From assembly GCA_028687545.1 (NCBI GenBank), contig JAQTZZ010000059.1, forward strand, positions 1 to 24,195: 24,195 nt of DNA, given 5' to 3'. Below are positions 14,644 through 22,688 of this stretch, piece after piece. Positions within the stretch are counted from its first letter, which is position 1, and each line of letters opens with the position of its first letter. Made by a program: the position numbers and the translations under genes. This DNA is from Candidatus Wallbacteria bacterium (GTDB lineage: Bacteria; Muiribacteriota; JAQTZZ01). The notes under the pieces were generated by a model that worked only from the letters and a program-made list of their open reading frames with translations, was not told the origin of the DNA and did not search any database.

Positions 14644-17600
14644 ATGCCGGACGGCCCTCCAGCGAAAGAGAGCGATTCACGCCCCATGAACCTGAATGAC
14701 CTGTTGATCTTCATCCGCAAGGTACCCAATTTTTCCATTTATCGTGAGGAGGATCTCTCCCGGCTTCTGGCCGCAGCTGAACTGGTACGTCTCTCTGCCG
14801 GTGAAGAGCTTTTCCGCCAGGGGGAGCGGGGCGACACTTTCTACATCATCCTGAGCGGGAAGATCAGAATCCTGCAGACCAATGAAGCAGGCAGGGAAAT
14901 TAACCTCGGCATCCGCAACAGCACCGACCACATCGGCGCCAGAGCCATCATCACCGATGAACCGCGCATCGCTACCGCAAGAGCGGTCGATGACAGCCTG
15001 CTCCTTTCCATCGGACGTGATGCATTCACTTCCTTCATCTCCTCCAAACCGGAACTGAAGGAATATTTCGACAAATTTTTCAAACATATCTCAATCTTTA
15101 ATTTTCTCAAGTCCTGCACCGATCTCTCCAGCATCGACCCAGGGGATCTCCAGGAACTTGTGTTGATCTTCAATTCCGAATTCTTCAAGGAGCAGGAGGC
15201 TGTCTTCCGCCAGGGAGCAGAACCGGACAAGTTTTACCTGATCGAAAAGGGGAAGGCCAAGGTTGTCCGCTGGCAGCAGGATAAACAGGAAATTATAAAT
15301 TTCCTGCACGAAGGGCAGTTCTTCGGGGAAAAAGCTCTTTTTGAAGACACCAAACGTTACGCGGATGTAGTCTGTCTCACTGACTGTCATCTTTTTTCCT
15401 TGTCCCGCCAGGACTTCAATCGCGTGCTGTCGCGTTCGCCTGTGATGAAGAAAATTATCGAGGGCCGCATCCGTTCCTACTCTTCGGAACCTCCGCTGCC
15501 CTATCAGGAAATTATCAAGCAGGAACTCGGTGCAAGAGCCAGAATTAGAGTAAGCCGGGATGGGGAGGAAGGCTTTGAGGGAAGAACGGAAAAGCCCTTC
15601 AGTCTGCATAATCTGTTTTACAGCAGGTTGAGCTTTCCATTCATCATGCAGCATGACCAGATGAGCTGTGGTACCACCTGTCTTCAGATGATCGCCAGAT
15701 TCTACGGAAAGAACATTGGTGCGGAACGCCTGCGCGAACTGGCTCATGTCGACAGGAGCGGGGCATCGCTTGCGAATCTGGCCCAAGCCGCCGAACAGAT
15801 GGGATTCAACACCCGGGGTCTGAAACTCGACTATAATTCGCTTAAGACTGTCAGACTTCCCGCTGTGGTCCACTGGCAGGGCTATCATTATCTCGTGGTC
15901 TATTCTCTGTCAGACACGCATGTCTGTGTTGCCGATCCCGCGATGGGGAAGAGAAAATACACCAGGGATTATTTCTGCAGCAACTGGAACGGAATCACAT
16001 TAACCCTGGAACCGGCACAGGCTTTTAACAAAGAACCTGAAGACAACTTTTCTATCACTGGTTTTCTGCAGTTTGTTTCCCCTCACTGGCTGACAGTCCT
16101 GGAGATATTTGCAGCTTCGCTGCTGCTTAACCTGTTTGGCCTGGCCACCCCGATTTTCACGAAGAACATCATCGACAGAGTCTTGCTGCGGCAGAGCGTG
16201 ACTCTTTTAAACGTGATGTTCGTAGGGATGCTGATCGTGATCGTCTTCAGGATGCTGACCATGCTCGTGCGGCAGTATCTGACGATTCACACAGTCACTA
16301 AAATTGACCTCAAGATGCTGACTTTTTTTTACAGGCACCTGCTGAATCTGCCTCTTTCGTATTTCCAGGCCCGCAAGACCGGAGATTTTCTGAACCGCTT
16401 CCAGGAAAATTCCAAGATCCGTAATTTTTTTACCAATACAGCCCTGACGCTGGTGCTGGACACTATCCTGATCGCCGTCTATTTTGCGCTGATGTTTTAT
16501 TACAATTTTACGCTGACCTGGTTTGTAATCCTTTTTATCCCTGTCTGTGCAATTCTGACCTTGCTTTTCACGCCTGTCCTGAAGCGTCTTAACCTGGAAT
16601 CACTTTCAGCCAGGTCCGATGTTGAGTCTCATCTTGTGGAGTCAATCAACGGCATTGAAACCATCAAGGCCGCCAACCTCGAATATCCGGTGCGCTGGAA
16701 ATGGGAAAACAAATTTATCCGCAGCCTGAACATTGATTTCAACCTCAACAGTTCCTCACTATACTTCCAGGCATTGGGCGATTTCGCCGCCACCTTCGGC
16801 TCCACCTTCATTCTCTGGTATGGTGCGCATCTGGTGCTGCTCGGACAGCTGTCCATCGGCGAGCTGATGGCTTTCATGGCTTTGATGGGGAGTGTGATCA
16901 CCCCGGTCATCAGGGTGATCGCCTCCTGGGACAGTCTGCAACAGGCGCATGCGACAATGGAACGGCTCTCCGACATGCTTTCAGCCAGAACAGAATTCCC
17001 ATCGACTCTGGATGAGCCTGGCGGATTGATCCTGCCCGATCCAAAGGGCGAGATTGTGTTGGAAAATGTCTTCTTCAGATACGGTGGAGCGGATTCCCCT
17101 CAGATTCTGTCAAATGTCAGCCTGCGGATACTTCCGGGACAGACCGTGGCAATCATCGGCCGCAGCGGATCAGGCAAGACCACACTGGCCCGATTGCTCT
17201 GCAGATTGCATGAAACAACTTCAGGACGGATTCTGATCGACGGATTCGAGGTCAAGACCATCGACCTGAACTGTCTGCGGAAAATGATTGGATTCGTTCT
17301 GCAGGATAACTTTATTTTCGACACCTCAATCAGGGAGAACATCTCACTCGGGGACCCCGAGGAAACCTTGAGCAGAGTGATTGAGGCGGCCAGACTGGCT
17401 AATGCCCATGAATTCATCATGAATCTTACTCTGGGATATGAGACCAGGATCGGAGAAAGCGGTCTGAAACTGTCCTGCGGACAGAAACAGCGGATTGCGA
17501 TTGCCCGGGCTCTTTACACGAGGCCCAGGATTCTGGTTCTGGACGAAGCCACCAGCTCTCTCGACATCGAATCCGAACAGGCGATCCAGCAGAACTTGAA

Positions 17601-17778
17601 AGGGATTCTCAAAGACCGGACTGCCTTGATCATCGCCCATCGCATCTCCACGATCAGAAATGCCGACCTGATCATTGTACTGGATAATGGCGAAGTGGTG
17701 GAGCAGGGAACTCACCAGGAACTGATGGAGAGAAACGGACTTTACCATTACCTGGCCCATCAGCAATTGAACATATAA
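14644..17778 (+). CDS. Peptidase C39 ABC exporter with two N-terminal cyclic-nucleotide-binding domains
   Basis: The 1044-residue protein fuses cNBD (about 25-150), cNBD (160-285), C39 peptidase (325-460), a six-helix ABC membrane domain (about 475-780) and an ATPase. C39 transporters cut leader peptides after a double-glycine-type site and export the cargo. The peptidase triad is complete: Gln336, Cys342 (QHDQMSCG), His415 and Asp431. ATPase motifs: Walker A GRSGSGKT with Lys845, signature LSCGQ (943-947), Walker B with Glu968, and His999. The second cNBD keeps FGEKALF and RYADV, the ligand-binding Glu and Arg; the first has IGARAI and lacks the Glu. The layout recalls HetC-like and NHLM-type exporters. 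ATG at 14644 follows AGGATAGGAT; ATG at 14686 is an alternative. Confidence 0.93.
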   Translation: MPDGPPAKESDSRPMNLNDLLIFIRKVPNFSIYREEDLSRLLAAAELVRLSAGEELFRQGERGDTFYIILSGKIRILQTNEAGREINLGIRNSTDHIGARAIITDEPRIATARAVDDSLLLSIGRDAFTSFISSKPELKEYFDKFFKHISIFNFLKSCTDLSSIDPGDLQELVLIFNSEFFKEQEAVFRQGAEPDKFYLIEKGKAKVVRWQQDKQEIINFLHEGQFFGEKALFEDTKRYADVVCLTDCHLFSLSRQDFNRVLSRSPVMKKIIEGRIRSYSSEPPLPYQEIIKQELGARARIRVSRDGEEGFEGRTEKPFSLHNLFYSRLSFPFIMQHDQMSCGTTCLQMIARFYGKNIGAERLRELAHVDRSGASLANLAQAAEQMGFNTRGLKLDYNSLKTVRLPAVVHWQGYHYLVVYSLSDTHVCVADPAMGKRKYTRDYFCSNWNGITLTLEPAQAFNKEPEDNFSITGFLQFVSPHWLTVLEIFAASLLLNLFGLATPIFTKNIIDRVLLRQSVTLLNVMFVGMLIVIVFRMLTMLVRQYLTIHTVTKIDLKMLTFFYRHLLNLPLSYFQARKTGDFLNRFQENSKIRNFFTNTALTLVLDTILIAVYFALMFYYNFTLTWFVILFIPVCAILTLLFTPVLKRLNLESLSARSDVESHLVESINGIETIKAANLEYPVRWKWENKFIRSLNIDFNLNSSSLYFQALGDFAATFGSTFILWYGAHLVLLGQLSIGELMAFMALMGSVITPVIRVIASWDSLQQAHATMERLSDMLSARTEFPSTLDEPGGLILPDPKGEIVLENVFFRYGGADSPQILSNVSLRILPGQTVAIIGRSGSGKTTLARLLCRLHETTSGRILIDGFEVKTIDLNCLRKMIGFVLQDNFIFDTSIRENISLGDPEETLSRVIEAARLANAHEFIMNLTLGYETRIGESGLKLSCGQKQRIAIARALYTRPRILVLDEATSSLDIESEQAIQQNLKGILKDRTALIIAHRISTIRNADLIIVLDNGEVVEQGTHQELMERNGLYHYLAHQQLNI

Positions 17779-17787
17779 AGATAATGG

Positions 17788-17810
17788 AAGGGACGATTTT
17801 AAATCGCCCC
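17788..17810. other. Hairpin in the gap between exporter and HlyD-like genes
   Basis: gggacgattt and aaatcgcccc form a stem with one mismatch and almost no loop, centred near 17799. It could be a partial attenuator or a processing or stability site between the two cistrons. No T run follows. Confidence 0.4.
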
Positions 17811-17841
17811 CAGCAGATGGCAAAATCGTGATAGGTGAGAA

Positions 17842-18414
17842 ATGAACAAGACTGAATTGAAGAAAGAATTAATCGAAGTCATCCCGGGAGAACAGCCTTC
17901 ATCAAATTACATGATCACTGAAAGTCTCCAGAAGATGCCTGGGCTTTATGCGAGGGGACTTCTTTACATCATTGCCGCTTTTACCATCACCGCATTTTTA
18001 TTCTCACTTTACTATCCGATTGAGATTGTCGTTGTCTGCGACGCTTATGCTGCCAGGGCCGGACAAGCGGCTGAGCCTGCTGCGGGAACTGGTGATAACA
18101 TGTTCATGGAATTAATCATCAGGAATCAGGATATCGGCAGAGTGGAAACAGGTATGGAGGTCAGATACAGATTTACAGCTTTTCCCTATTACGATTATGG
18201 TGAGCTGACCGGGGTGATCGCTTCCATTGCAACCGACCCGATGGAAAACACAGCCGGAGGTTTCATCTATCATGCCAAGGGAACTCTGGAGCGGGGTTCT
18301 TTTCTGTTTCAGGGGCGGAACTTTCCCTTGAAACAAGGGATGCTGGCCCAGGCGATGTTGATCACCGGCAAAGAACCTCTTTTTTCTTACTTCCTATCTA
18401 AAGTCCGAAACTGA
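17842..18414 (+). CDS. Minimal HlyD-like membrane fusion protein
   Basis: The 190-residue protein has a cytoplasmic N-terminus, one membrane helix (about 38-57, LLYIIAAFTITAFLFSLYYP) and a periplasmic beta-rich domain. MELIIRNQDIGRVETGMEVRYRFTAFP matches the last barrel segment of HlyD-family adaptors, and LKQGMLAQAMLITGKEPLF matches their C-terminal end. The biotinyl-lipoyl and long coiled-coil parts of ordinary HlyD proteins (400 or more residues) are missing. ATG at 17842 follows AGGTGAG. It sits 63 bases after the exporter and 11 before the SurA-like gene, so it is presumably the exporter's adaptor. Whether so short a protein can reach an outer-membrane channel is doubtful. Confidence 0.75.
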   Translation: MNKTELKKELIEVIPGEQPSSNYMITESLQKMPGLYARGLLYIIAAFTITAFLFSLYYPIEIVVVCDAYAARAGQAAEPAAGTGDNMFMELIIRNQDIGRVETGMEVRYRFTAFPYYDYGELTGVIASIATDPMENTAGGFIYHAKGTLERGSFLFQGRNFPLKQGMLAQAMLITGKEPLFSYFLSKVRN

Positions 18415-18425
18415 CGGAGGGATTC

Positions 18426-19175
18426 ATGCTGATCGAGTTTAACGGAGGGGCACTGAATCCTGAAGAGATCATCCGGCTGCTGTCGTTCTCCGGCCTGCTC
18501 GAGCGAATTGTTCGTGAGGCGATCAGGATCAAGGCGGGAGCAGCTGAAGCCAGGTCTCGAGGAATTACCGTAACGGATCAGGAACTGCAGAAATTTGCGG
18601 ATGATTACCGGTTCAGCAGGGGACTTCAGGATGCTGAGGAAACCATGGCTTTTCTAAAAAAATCCGGTCTGACAATGGATGGATTCGAGGAACTCTGCGA
18701 GTCGTTTCTGCTGGTTGGAAAACTGCAGGAATCCATCGTCACCGATCAGGATGTGGAGGACTATTTTTTTTCTCACCTCGGACAGTTTGACGCTGCAATG
18801 GTTTCCAGAATTCTGGTCAGATCCGAAAGCCTTGCTCAGGAAATTCTGATGCAGGCGAAAGAAGACGGGGCTGATTTTCATCTGCTGGCTGCCAGGCATT
18901 CAGTTGAGAGAAATACCGCCAACCATGGAGGCTATGCAGGCATGGTCAGCCGCGCGGATTTCCCGCTGGGATTTTCGACCAGGGTCTTTTCTGCCTCAGC
19001 CGGGGAAATTCTGGGACCGGAACCTGTGGATGATCAGTTCCTGCTGCTGCTAGTGGAATCTGTGCGAAAAGCTGAATTGAATCTGGAAATCAAAACTCTG
19101 ATCAGGGAGATCCTATTCGAGGACTGGATCAGCCTGAAAAATCATGAGATACGAATTTCATCCCGGGAAACATAA
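18426..19175 (+). CDS. SurA/PpiC-like peptidylprolyl isomerase without signal peptide
   Basis: The 249-residue protein has a SurA-type N-terminal helical domain (about 10-105), a parvulin/PpiC domain (about 120-212: RILVRSESLAQEIL, FHLLAARHSVE, HGGYAGMVSRADFP, FSASAGEILGPEPV) and a final helix (EIKTLIREILFEDWI). This is the SurA order. There is no signal peptide, unlike periplasmic SurA or PrsA, so it should act in the cytoplasm. ATG at 18426 follows GGAGG. Immediate linkage to a C39 exporter suggests it holds or folds the exporter's substrate before transport. PpiC-related proteins in peptide-maturation clusters are known; that this is one is inferred. Confidence 0.82.
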   Translation: MLIEFNGGALNPEEIIRLLSFSGLLERIVREAIRIKAGAAEARSRGITVTDQELQKFADDYRFSRGLQDAEETMAFLKKSGLTMDGFEELCESFLLVGKLQESIVTDQDVEDYFFSHLGQFDAAMVSRILVRSESLAQEILMQAKEDGADFHLLAARHSVERNTANHGGYAGMVSRADFPLGFSTRVFSASAGEILGPEPVDDQFLLLLVESVRKAELNLEIKTLIREILFEDWISLKNHEIRISSRET

Positions 19176-19184
19176 AACACCAGT

Positions 19185-19213
19185 TTGAAAATCCCTTTTT
19201 TTTAAGTTAAGAT
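19185..19213 (+). promoter_or_regulatory. Predicted internal promoter before the second SurA-like gene
   Basis: TTGAAA (19185-19190) and TAAGAT (19208-19213) are 17 bases apart, with a T run between them. The -10 box is identical to that predicted for rpsT. It would give the next gene extra transcription. Confidence 0.5.
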
Positions 19214-19256
19214 GCAAGCACAGGTTTTAAAATGAAAGATTGCGGGAGGGTGAGTG

Positions 19257-19691
19257 ATGCCTAAACAGGTTGCTGGAAAATCCTTGAAAAAAAATGAACT
19301 TGAAATCAATGTCTCTGAAATCCTTGATTTTCTTAGATTCAGCGGGCATTTTGCTTTTGGCCTCAGGGAACTGGCTATCCGAAAGATCGCGATAACGGAA
19401 GCCAGGAAAAAAGGGATCAAAGTCAGCGATAAAGAGCTGCAGAAGGCTGCCGATGATTTCCGGCTGGAAAACGGACTCTGCAGGGCCAGGGAAACACATG
19501 AATGGCTTAAGGCGAACGGTCTCACGATAGAGGTGCTTGAGAATTTCCTGGAATCCAATTTGCTGGTTGAAAAATTGAAGGACAAGCTGGAACACGACAC
19601 AGCGAAGGAAAAATTCCATGCGGCTCCAGGCATCAAATCCATGGTGAGGGAAATGATTTTTCAGGAATGGATTTCCAAACAGATGAAGTAA
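19257..19691 (+). CDS. SurA-like chaperone-domain protein lacking the parvulin domain
   Basis: This 144-residue protein is a paralogue of the preceding one with the middle cut out. Residues up to about 110 match its N-domain: ARKKGIKVSDKELQKAADDFRLENGL here, ARSRGITVTDQELQKFADDYRFSRGL there. The end, IKSMVREMIFQEWIS, matches IKTLIREILFEDWIS. The roughly 100 parvulin residues between are absent, with no frameshift or remnant. It has no signal peptide. ATG at 19257 has GGGAGGG upstream; GTG at 19254 is adjacent. Its role may be substrate holding without isomerase activity, or a subunit pairing with the neighbour. It could also be a domain-swapped substrate adaptor. All of this is inference. Confidence 0.8.
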   Translation: MPKQVAGKSLKKNELEINVSEILDFLRFSGHFAFGLRELAIRKIAITEARKKGIKVSDKELQKAADDFRLENGLCRARETHEWLKANGLTIEVLENFLESNLLVEKLKDKLEHDTAKEKFHAAPGIKSMVREMIFQEWISKQMK

Positions 19692-19719
19692 TCCTGAGCC
19701 GACACTGCGAGGTGACGAA

Positions 19720-19923
19720 ATGGTGAAAATAGAAATCTCTGATCTTGAACCGATCCCGGCTACAAAGGCCAAGACGATTTTTGGCGACATCCTGCACCAG
19801 ACTTCCGTAAACGGTAAAAAATTTGTTGTCAACCGTCAGGGAAAACCCGTTTCAGTGATTCTCAGCTATAACGAATACTGCAGACTGTTGAAAGAGGCCG
19901 GACACCAGGTTGTTGACGGATAA
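19720..19923 (+). CDS. Phd/YefM-family antitoxin, no adjacent toxin
   Basis: The 67-residue protein shows the Phd/YefM fold pattern: an N-terminal strand, IPATKAKTIFGDILHQTS as helix, GKKFVVNRQGKPVSVILSYNEYCRLL as the strand-strand-helix core. Such proteins bind their own operator and neutralise a RelE- or Doc-type toxin through a C-terminal tail; here the tail is only about ten residues. ATG at 19720 follows GAGGTG. No toxin-like gene is upstream or downstream; etfB begins 13 bases after the stop. It may be a solitary DNA-binding regulator or a remnant. Confidence 0.82.
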   Translation: MVKIEISDLEPIPATKAKTIFGDILHQTSVNGKKFVVNRQGKPVSVILSYNEYCRLLKEAGHQVVDG

Positions 19924-19936
19924 TTTAGGAGGAAAA

Positions 19937-20722
19937 ATGCGGATCATAGTTCCGATAAAACAGGTACCTGGGATTACAGATGTTAAAATCAATAAGGAAA
20001 AAGGCACTCTGGAACGAGAGGGCATCTTCAGCATCATCAACCCTGAAGACAAAAACGCCCTGGAACTGGCTCTTTCGCTGAAAGATGAAAATGGAGCTGA
20101 GGTGATCATCGTTTCAATGGGACCTCCCCAGGCTCAGGAGGCCCTGATCGAGGCTCTGGCAATGGGCGGGGACAAGGCTTATCTGGTCACTGACCGGAAA
20201 TTCGCAGGAGCGGATACCTGGGCGACCGCCTACACCCTCAGCAAAGTTATTGAGAAGATCGGAAAGTATGACCTGGTTATTTGCGGACGGCAGGCTATCG
20301 ACGGCGATACAGCCCAGGTAGGGCCGCAACTTGCCAACTTCCTTGAAATTCCCCAGGTTACTTATGCCAGGAAAATCGAGATCAAAGAGAGGATTGTCAC
20401 AGTGGAACGCGAGATCGAAGGGGGACACGAACTGATCGATGCCGGGTTGCCCTTGCTGCTTACAGTGACCGGAGAGATCAATAAACCCAGATTTCCGAGG
20501 ATCGACCTGATTTTCGATGTTTTCCGTGAAAACCGCATCGAACGCTTGACAGCCTCCGACCTGAAGGTGGATCCATCGCTGATAGGCCTCGATGGATCTC
20601 CTACCAAAGTTAAAAAGGTCTTCAATCCCAAGCGCCTGGCAAAAGGTGAGATACTTGAAGGACCGGCTGCAGAAGTGGCCGGTAAAGTTGTCAACCAGCT
20701 CCGCGACAAGGGTATTGTTTAA
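19937..20722 (+). CDS. etfB: Electron transfer flavoprotein subunit beta
   Basis: EtfB pairs with EtfA to carry electrons between flavin dehydrogenases and a membrane or ferredoxin acceptor. The 261-residue length is normal. MRIIVPIKQVPG at the N-terminus and CGRQAIDGDTAQVGPQLA in the middle are family signatures. The GDTAQVGP form is the one I associate with electron-bifurcating ETFs rather than the AMP-binding type. ATG at 19937 follows AGGAGG. etfA normally follows directly, but here a sigma-54 activator starts eight bases after the stop. EtfA must be encoded elsewhere or be missing. Confidence 0.93.
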   Translation: MRIIVPIKQVPGITDVKINKEKGTLEREGIFSIINPEDKNALELALSLKDENGAEVIIVSMGPPQAQEALIEALAMGGDKAYLVTDRKFAGADTWATAYTLSKVIEKIGKYDLVICGRQAIDGDTAQVGPQLANFLEIPQVTYARKIEIKERIVTVEREIEGGHELIDAGLPLLLTVTGEINKPRFPRIDLIFDVFRENRIERLTASDLKVDPSLIGLDGSPTKVKKVFNPKRLAKGEILEGPAAEVAGKVVNQLRDKGIV

Positions 20723-20730
20723 CAACCATA

Positions 20731-21672
20731 ATGGGCGCAGCCTACTACCGAGTAACTGATCTGATCGGCGAGAGCCGGCAGCTCGAACGCCTCCGCGAAC
20801 TGATCGGGAAAATCGCTTCAGCTGACGGTAATCTTTTGATTCTCGGCGAATCCGGGAGCGGAAAAGAATTAATCGCCCAGGCAGTGCATAATGCATCGAA
20901 GAGAGCCTCCGGCCCCTTCATCGCCCTGAACTGCGGTGCGATACCCAGGGAATTGATCGAGAGTGAACTGTTCGGTTATGCCAAGGGGGCATTTACTGGA
21001 GCCCAGAGCGACCGGAGCGGTAAATTCGAACTTGCCGAAGGCGGCAGCATCTTTTTGGACGAAATCGGTGAACTCCCTTATGACATGCAATCCAAATTGT
21101 TGAGGGTGCTGGAAGAGCGACGATTCTACCCGGTCGGTGCAGAGCGGGAGACCAGAGTGAATTTCCGTCTGATCTGCGCCTCCAACCGCGACCTGGCCGA
21201 AATGGTGAAAAAGCGTGAATTCCGCGAAGACCTTTTTTTCCGTCTCAACAATCTGAAGATTATTGTACCTCCACTGAGAGACCGGCCTGGGGATATCCCG
21301 GTGTTAATGGATTTTTTTTTGAAGAAATACCGCGAGAAGCTAGGAAGACCATGGATTACCGGTTTTGCTCCCAGTGTCCTGTCGGCTTATAAAAAGTACG
21401 GCTGGCCCGGTAATGTCCGTGAACTGGAAAATCTGGTGGAACGCGAAGTAGTGTTTACCGGATGCGATGAAGCGACAATCCAGCATGTTTCAGAGCAGGT
21501 GACAGGTGCCAACTCCGGACGGCTCCCTTCACTGAACCTGGCCGAACTGGAAAAGACAGCTTATCGGGAAGCATTGCTGCGGGCCGGTTCCAACGATGAG
21601 GCAGCCATGCTTCTCGGAGTTTCCAAAGCCACATTTTACCGGAAGCTGAAAGAGCTGTCGCTTGATCCATAG
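20731..21672 (+). CDS. Sigma-54 interaction AAA+ transcription activator without sensor domain
   Basis: The 313-residue protein starts almost at the AAA+ domain: Walker A GESGSGKE (39-46), the GAFTGA sigma-54 contact loop (86-91), Walker B SIFLDE (106-111) and the REDLFFRL region. A Fis-type helix-turn-helix closes the chain (DEAAMLLGVSKATFYRKLKEL). Activators of this class remodel sigma-54 RNA polymerase by ATP hydrolysis. The usual N-terminal receiver, PAS or GAF domain is missing, so it may be controlled by a partner protein, as PspF is, or by abundance. ATG at 20731 has no good ribosome site and is eight bases after etfB, suggesting coupling. I found no clear -24/-12 promoter in the window. 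Confidence 0.92.
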   Translation: MGAAYYRVTDLIGESRQLERLRELIGKIASADGNLLILGESGSGKELIAQAVHNASKRASGPFIALNCGAIPRELIESELFGYAKGAFTGAQSDRSGKFELAEGGSIFLDEIGELPYDMQSKLLRVLEERRFYPVGAERETRVNFRLICASNRDLAEMVKKREFREDLFFRLNNLKIIVPPLRDRPGDIPVLMDFFLKKYREKLGRPWITGFAPSVLSAYKKYGWPGNVRELENLVEREVVFTGCDEATIQHVSEQVTGANSGRLPSLNLAELEKTAYREALLRAGSNDEAAMLLGVSKATFYRKLKELSLDP

Positions 21673-21673
21673 A

Positions 21674-22642
21674 ATGGCCGTCTTTTGGCTACTTCTGGCT
21701 GCAGCCGCTTTGAGCCTGTCATATTCCGAATATTATCAGTGGTTTGCAATGCCGGGAGAGGTTGAAATCAAGATCAATTCCGGTGCTTCGGCCATCTCCA
21801 TATGCAGAGAGTTGAAAAATCACGGTTTGATCCACAGCAGCCTTCTTTTTAAGTATTACCTCAGGCAGGCCGGCCAGGAAAAGAATCTCAAGCCGGGAAA
21901 CCATAAATTCCAGACAGGCTGGAGTTATCCCCGAATCCTCGAAGAGCTTCTGCAGGAAAGGATTGAATACCGGAAGATTACCATACCTGAAGGCAGTGAT
22001 ATTAAGAAAATCAGCCGGATTGTTGCTGAAGCAGGATTCGGAAGCCCGGAGGTTTTCTGCTCGTTCGCAGCAGCTGGAAATTTTCCCGGTTACGACTTAC
22101 TCGGCCGCAAGAACGGTGACTTGGAGGGATTCCTTTTTCCGCAGACATATCTGATAAATAAAGAACTGACTCTGGAAGCGGTGTTGACCGCAATGCTGAC
22201 TGAATTCGAAAAGAATTTTCAGAAAGCGGCTCAAGCCAAGATCTCAACGCTTGTTGACTTTGAAGTTTTAATTTTAGCGTCGATTATAGAACTGGAAGCT
22301 GTGCTTCCGGAAGAAAAATGCCGTATTTCAGGTGTTTTCCACAACCGGCTGGCTGTGAAAAAACCTCTGGAATCGTGTGCAACAATTCAATATGCACTAG
22401 GAAACCATCACGACCGGATTCTCTTTGAGGATCTCAAAGTGCAATCTCCCTACAACACTTACCTGAATCCAGGACTTCCGCCTGGCCCGATCTGCAGTCC
22501 CGGTTTTGACTCCATTTACGCGGCTTTTCATCCTGAGCAGAATGAATTTTTCTATTTCATTTCCACTGGCAGGGAGCATCATTTTTCCAAGAATCTGAAG
22601 GAACACAATGAATGGAAGAGAAAACTGAAACTCGACAAGTAA
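21674..22642 (+). CDS. mltG: Endolytic murein transglycosylase MltG
   Basis: MltG is an inner-membrane protein that cleaves nascent peptidoglycan glycan strands and so helps set their length. The 322-residue chain has an N-terminal anchor (about 3-17, VFWLLLAAAALSLSY), a LysM-like part (ISICRELKNHGLI) and the YceG domain. Signatures are LEGFLFPQTY, ASIIELEA with the catalytic-type Glu206, SPYNTYLNPGLPPGPICSPG and HHFSKNLKEHNEW. ATG at 21674 lies one base after the activator's stop and the ribosome site is poor, so translation is probably coupled. A TTG at 21662 is an alternative. Confidence 0.94.
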   Translation: MAVFWLLLAAAALSLSYSEYYQWFAMPGEVEIKINSGASAISICRELKNHGLIHSSLLFKYYLRQAGQEKNLKPGNHKFQTGWSYPRILEELLQERIEYRKITIPEGSDIKKISRIVAEAGFGSPEVFCSFAAAGNFPGYDLLGRKNGDLEGFLFPQTYLINKELTLEAVLTAMLTEFEKNFQKAAQAKISTLVDFEVLILASIIELEAVLPEEKCRISGVFHNRLAVKKPLESCATIQYALGNHHDRILFEDLKVQSPYNTYLNPGLPPGPICSPGFDSIYAAFHPEQNEFFYFISTGREHHFSKNLKEHNEWKRKLKLDK

Positions 22643-22688
22643 TGATTGCGTCAAATTCGAAGCATTTCTGATTCAAACTGGAGGCACT

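Noticed and set aside
15091-15888. A 265-codon - strand frame
   Set aside because: It is antisense to the cNBD and C39 coding region, where the + strand motifs are complete.
17842-17910. N-terminus of the HlyD-like protein as a double-glycine leader peptide
   Set aside because: The stretch has no GG or GA cleavage pair, and the membrane helix and HlyD barrel motifs follow in the same chain.
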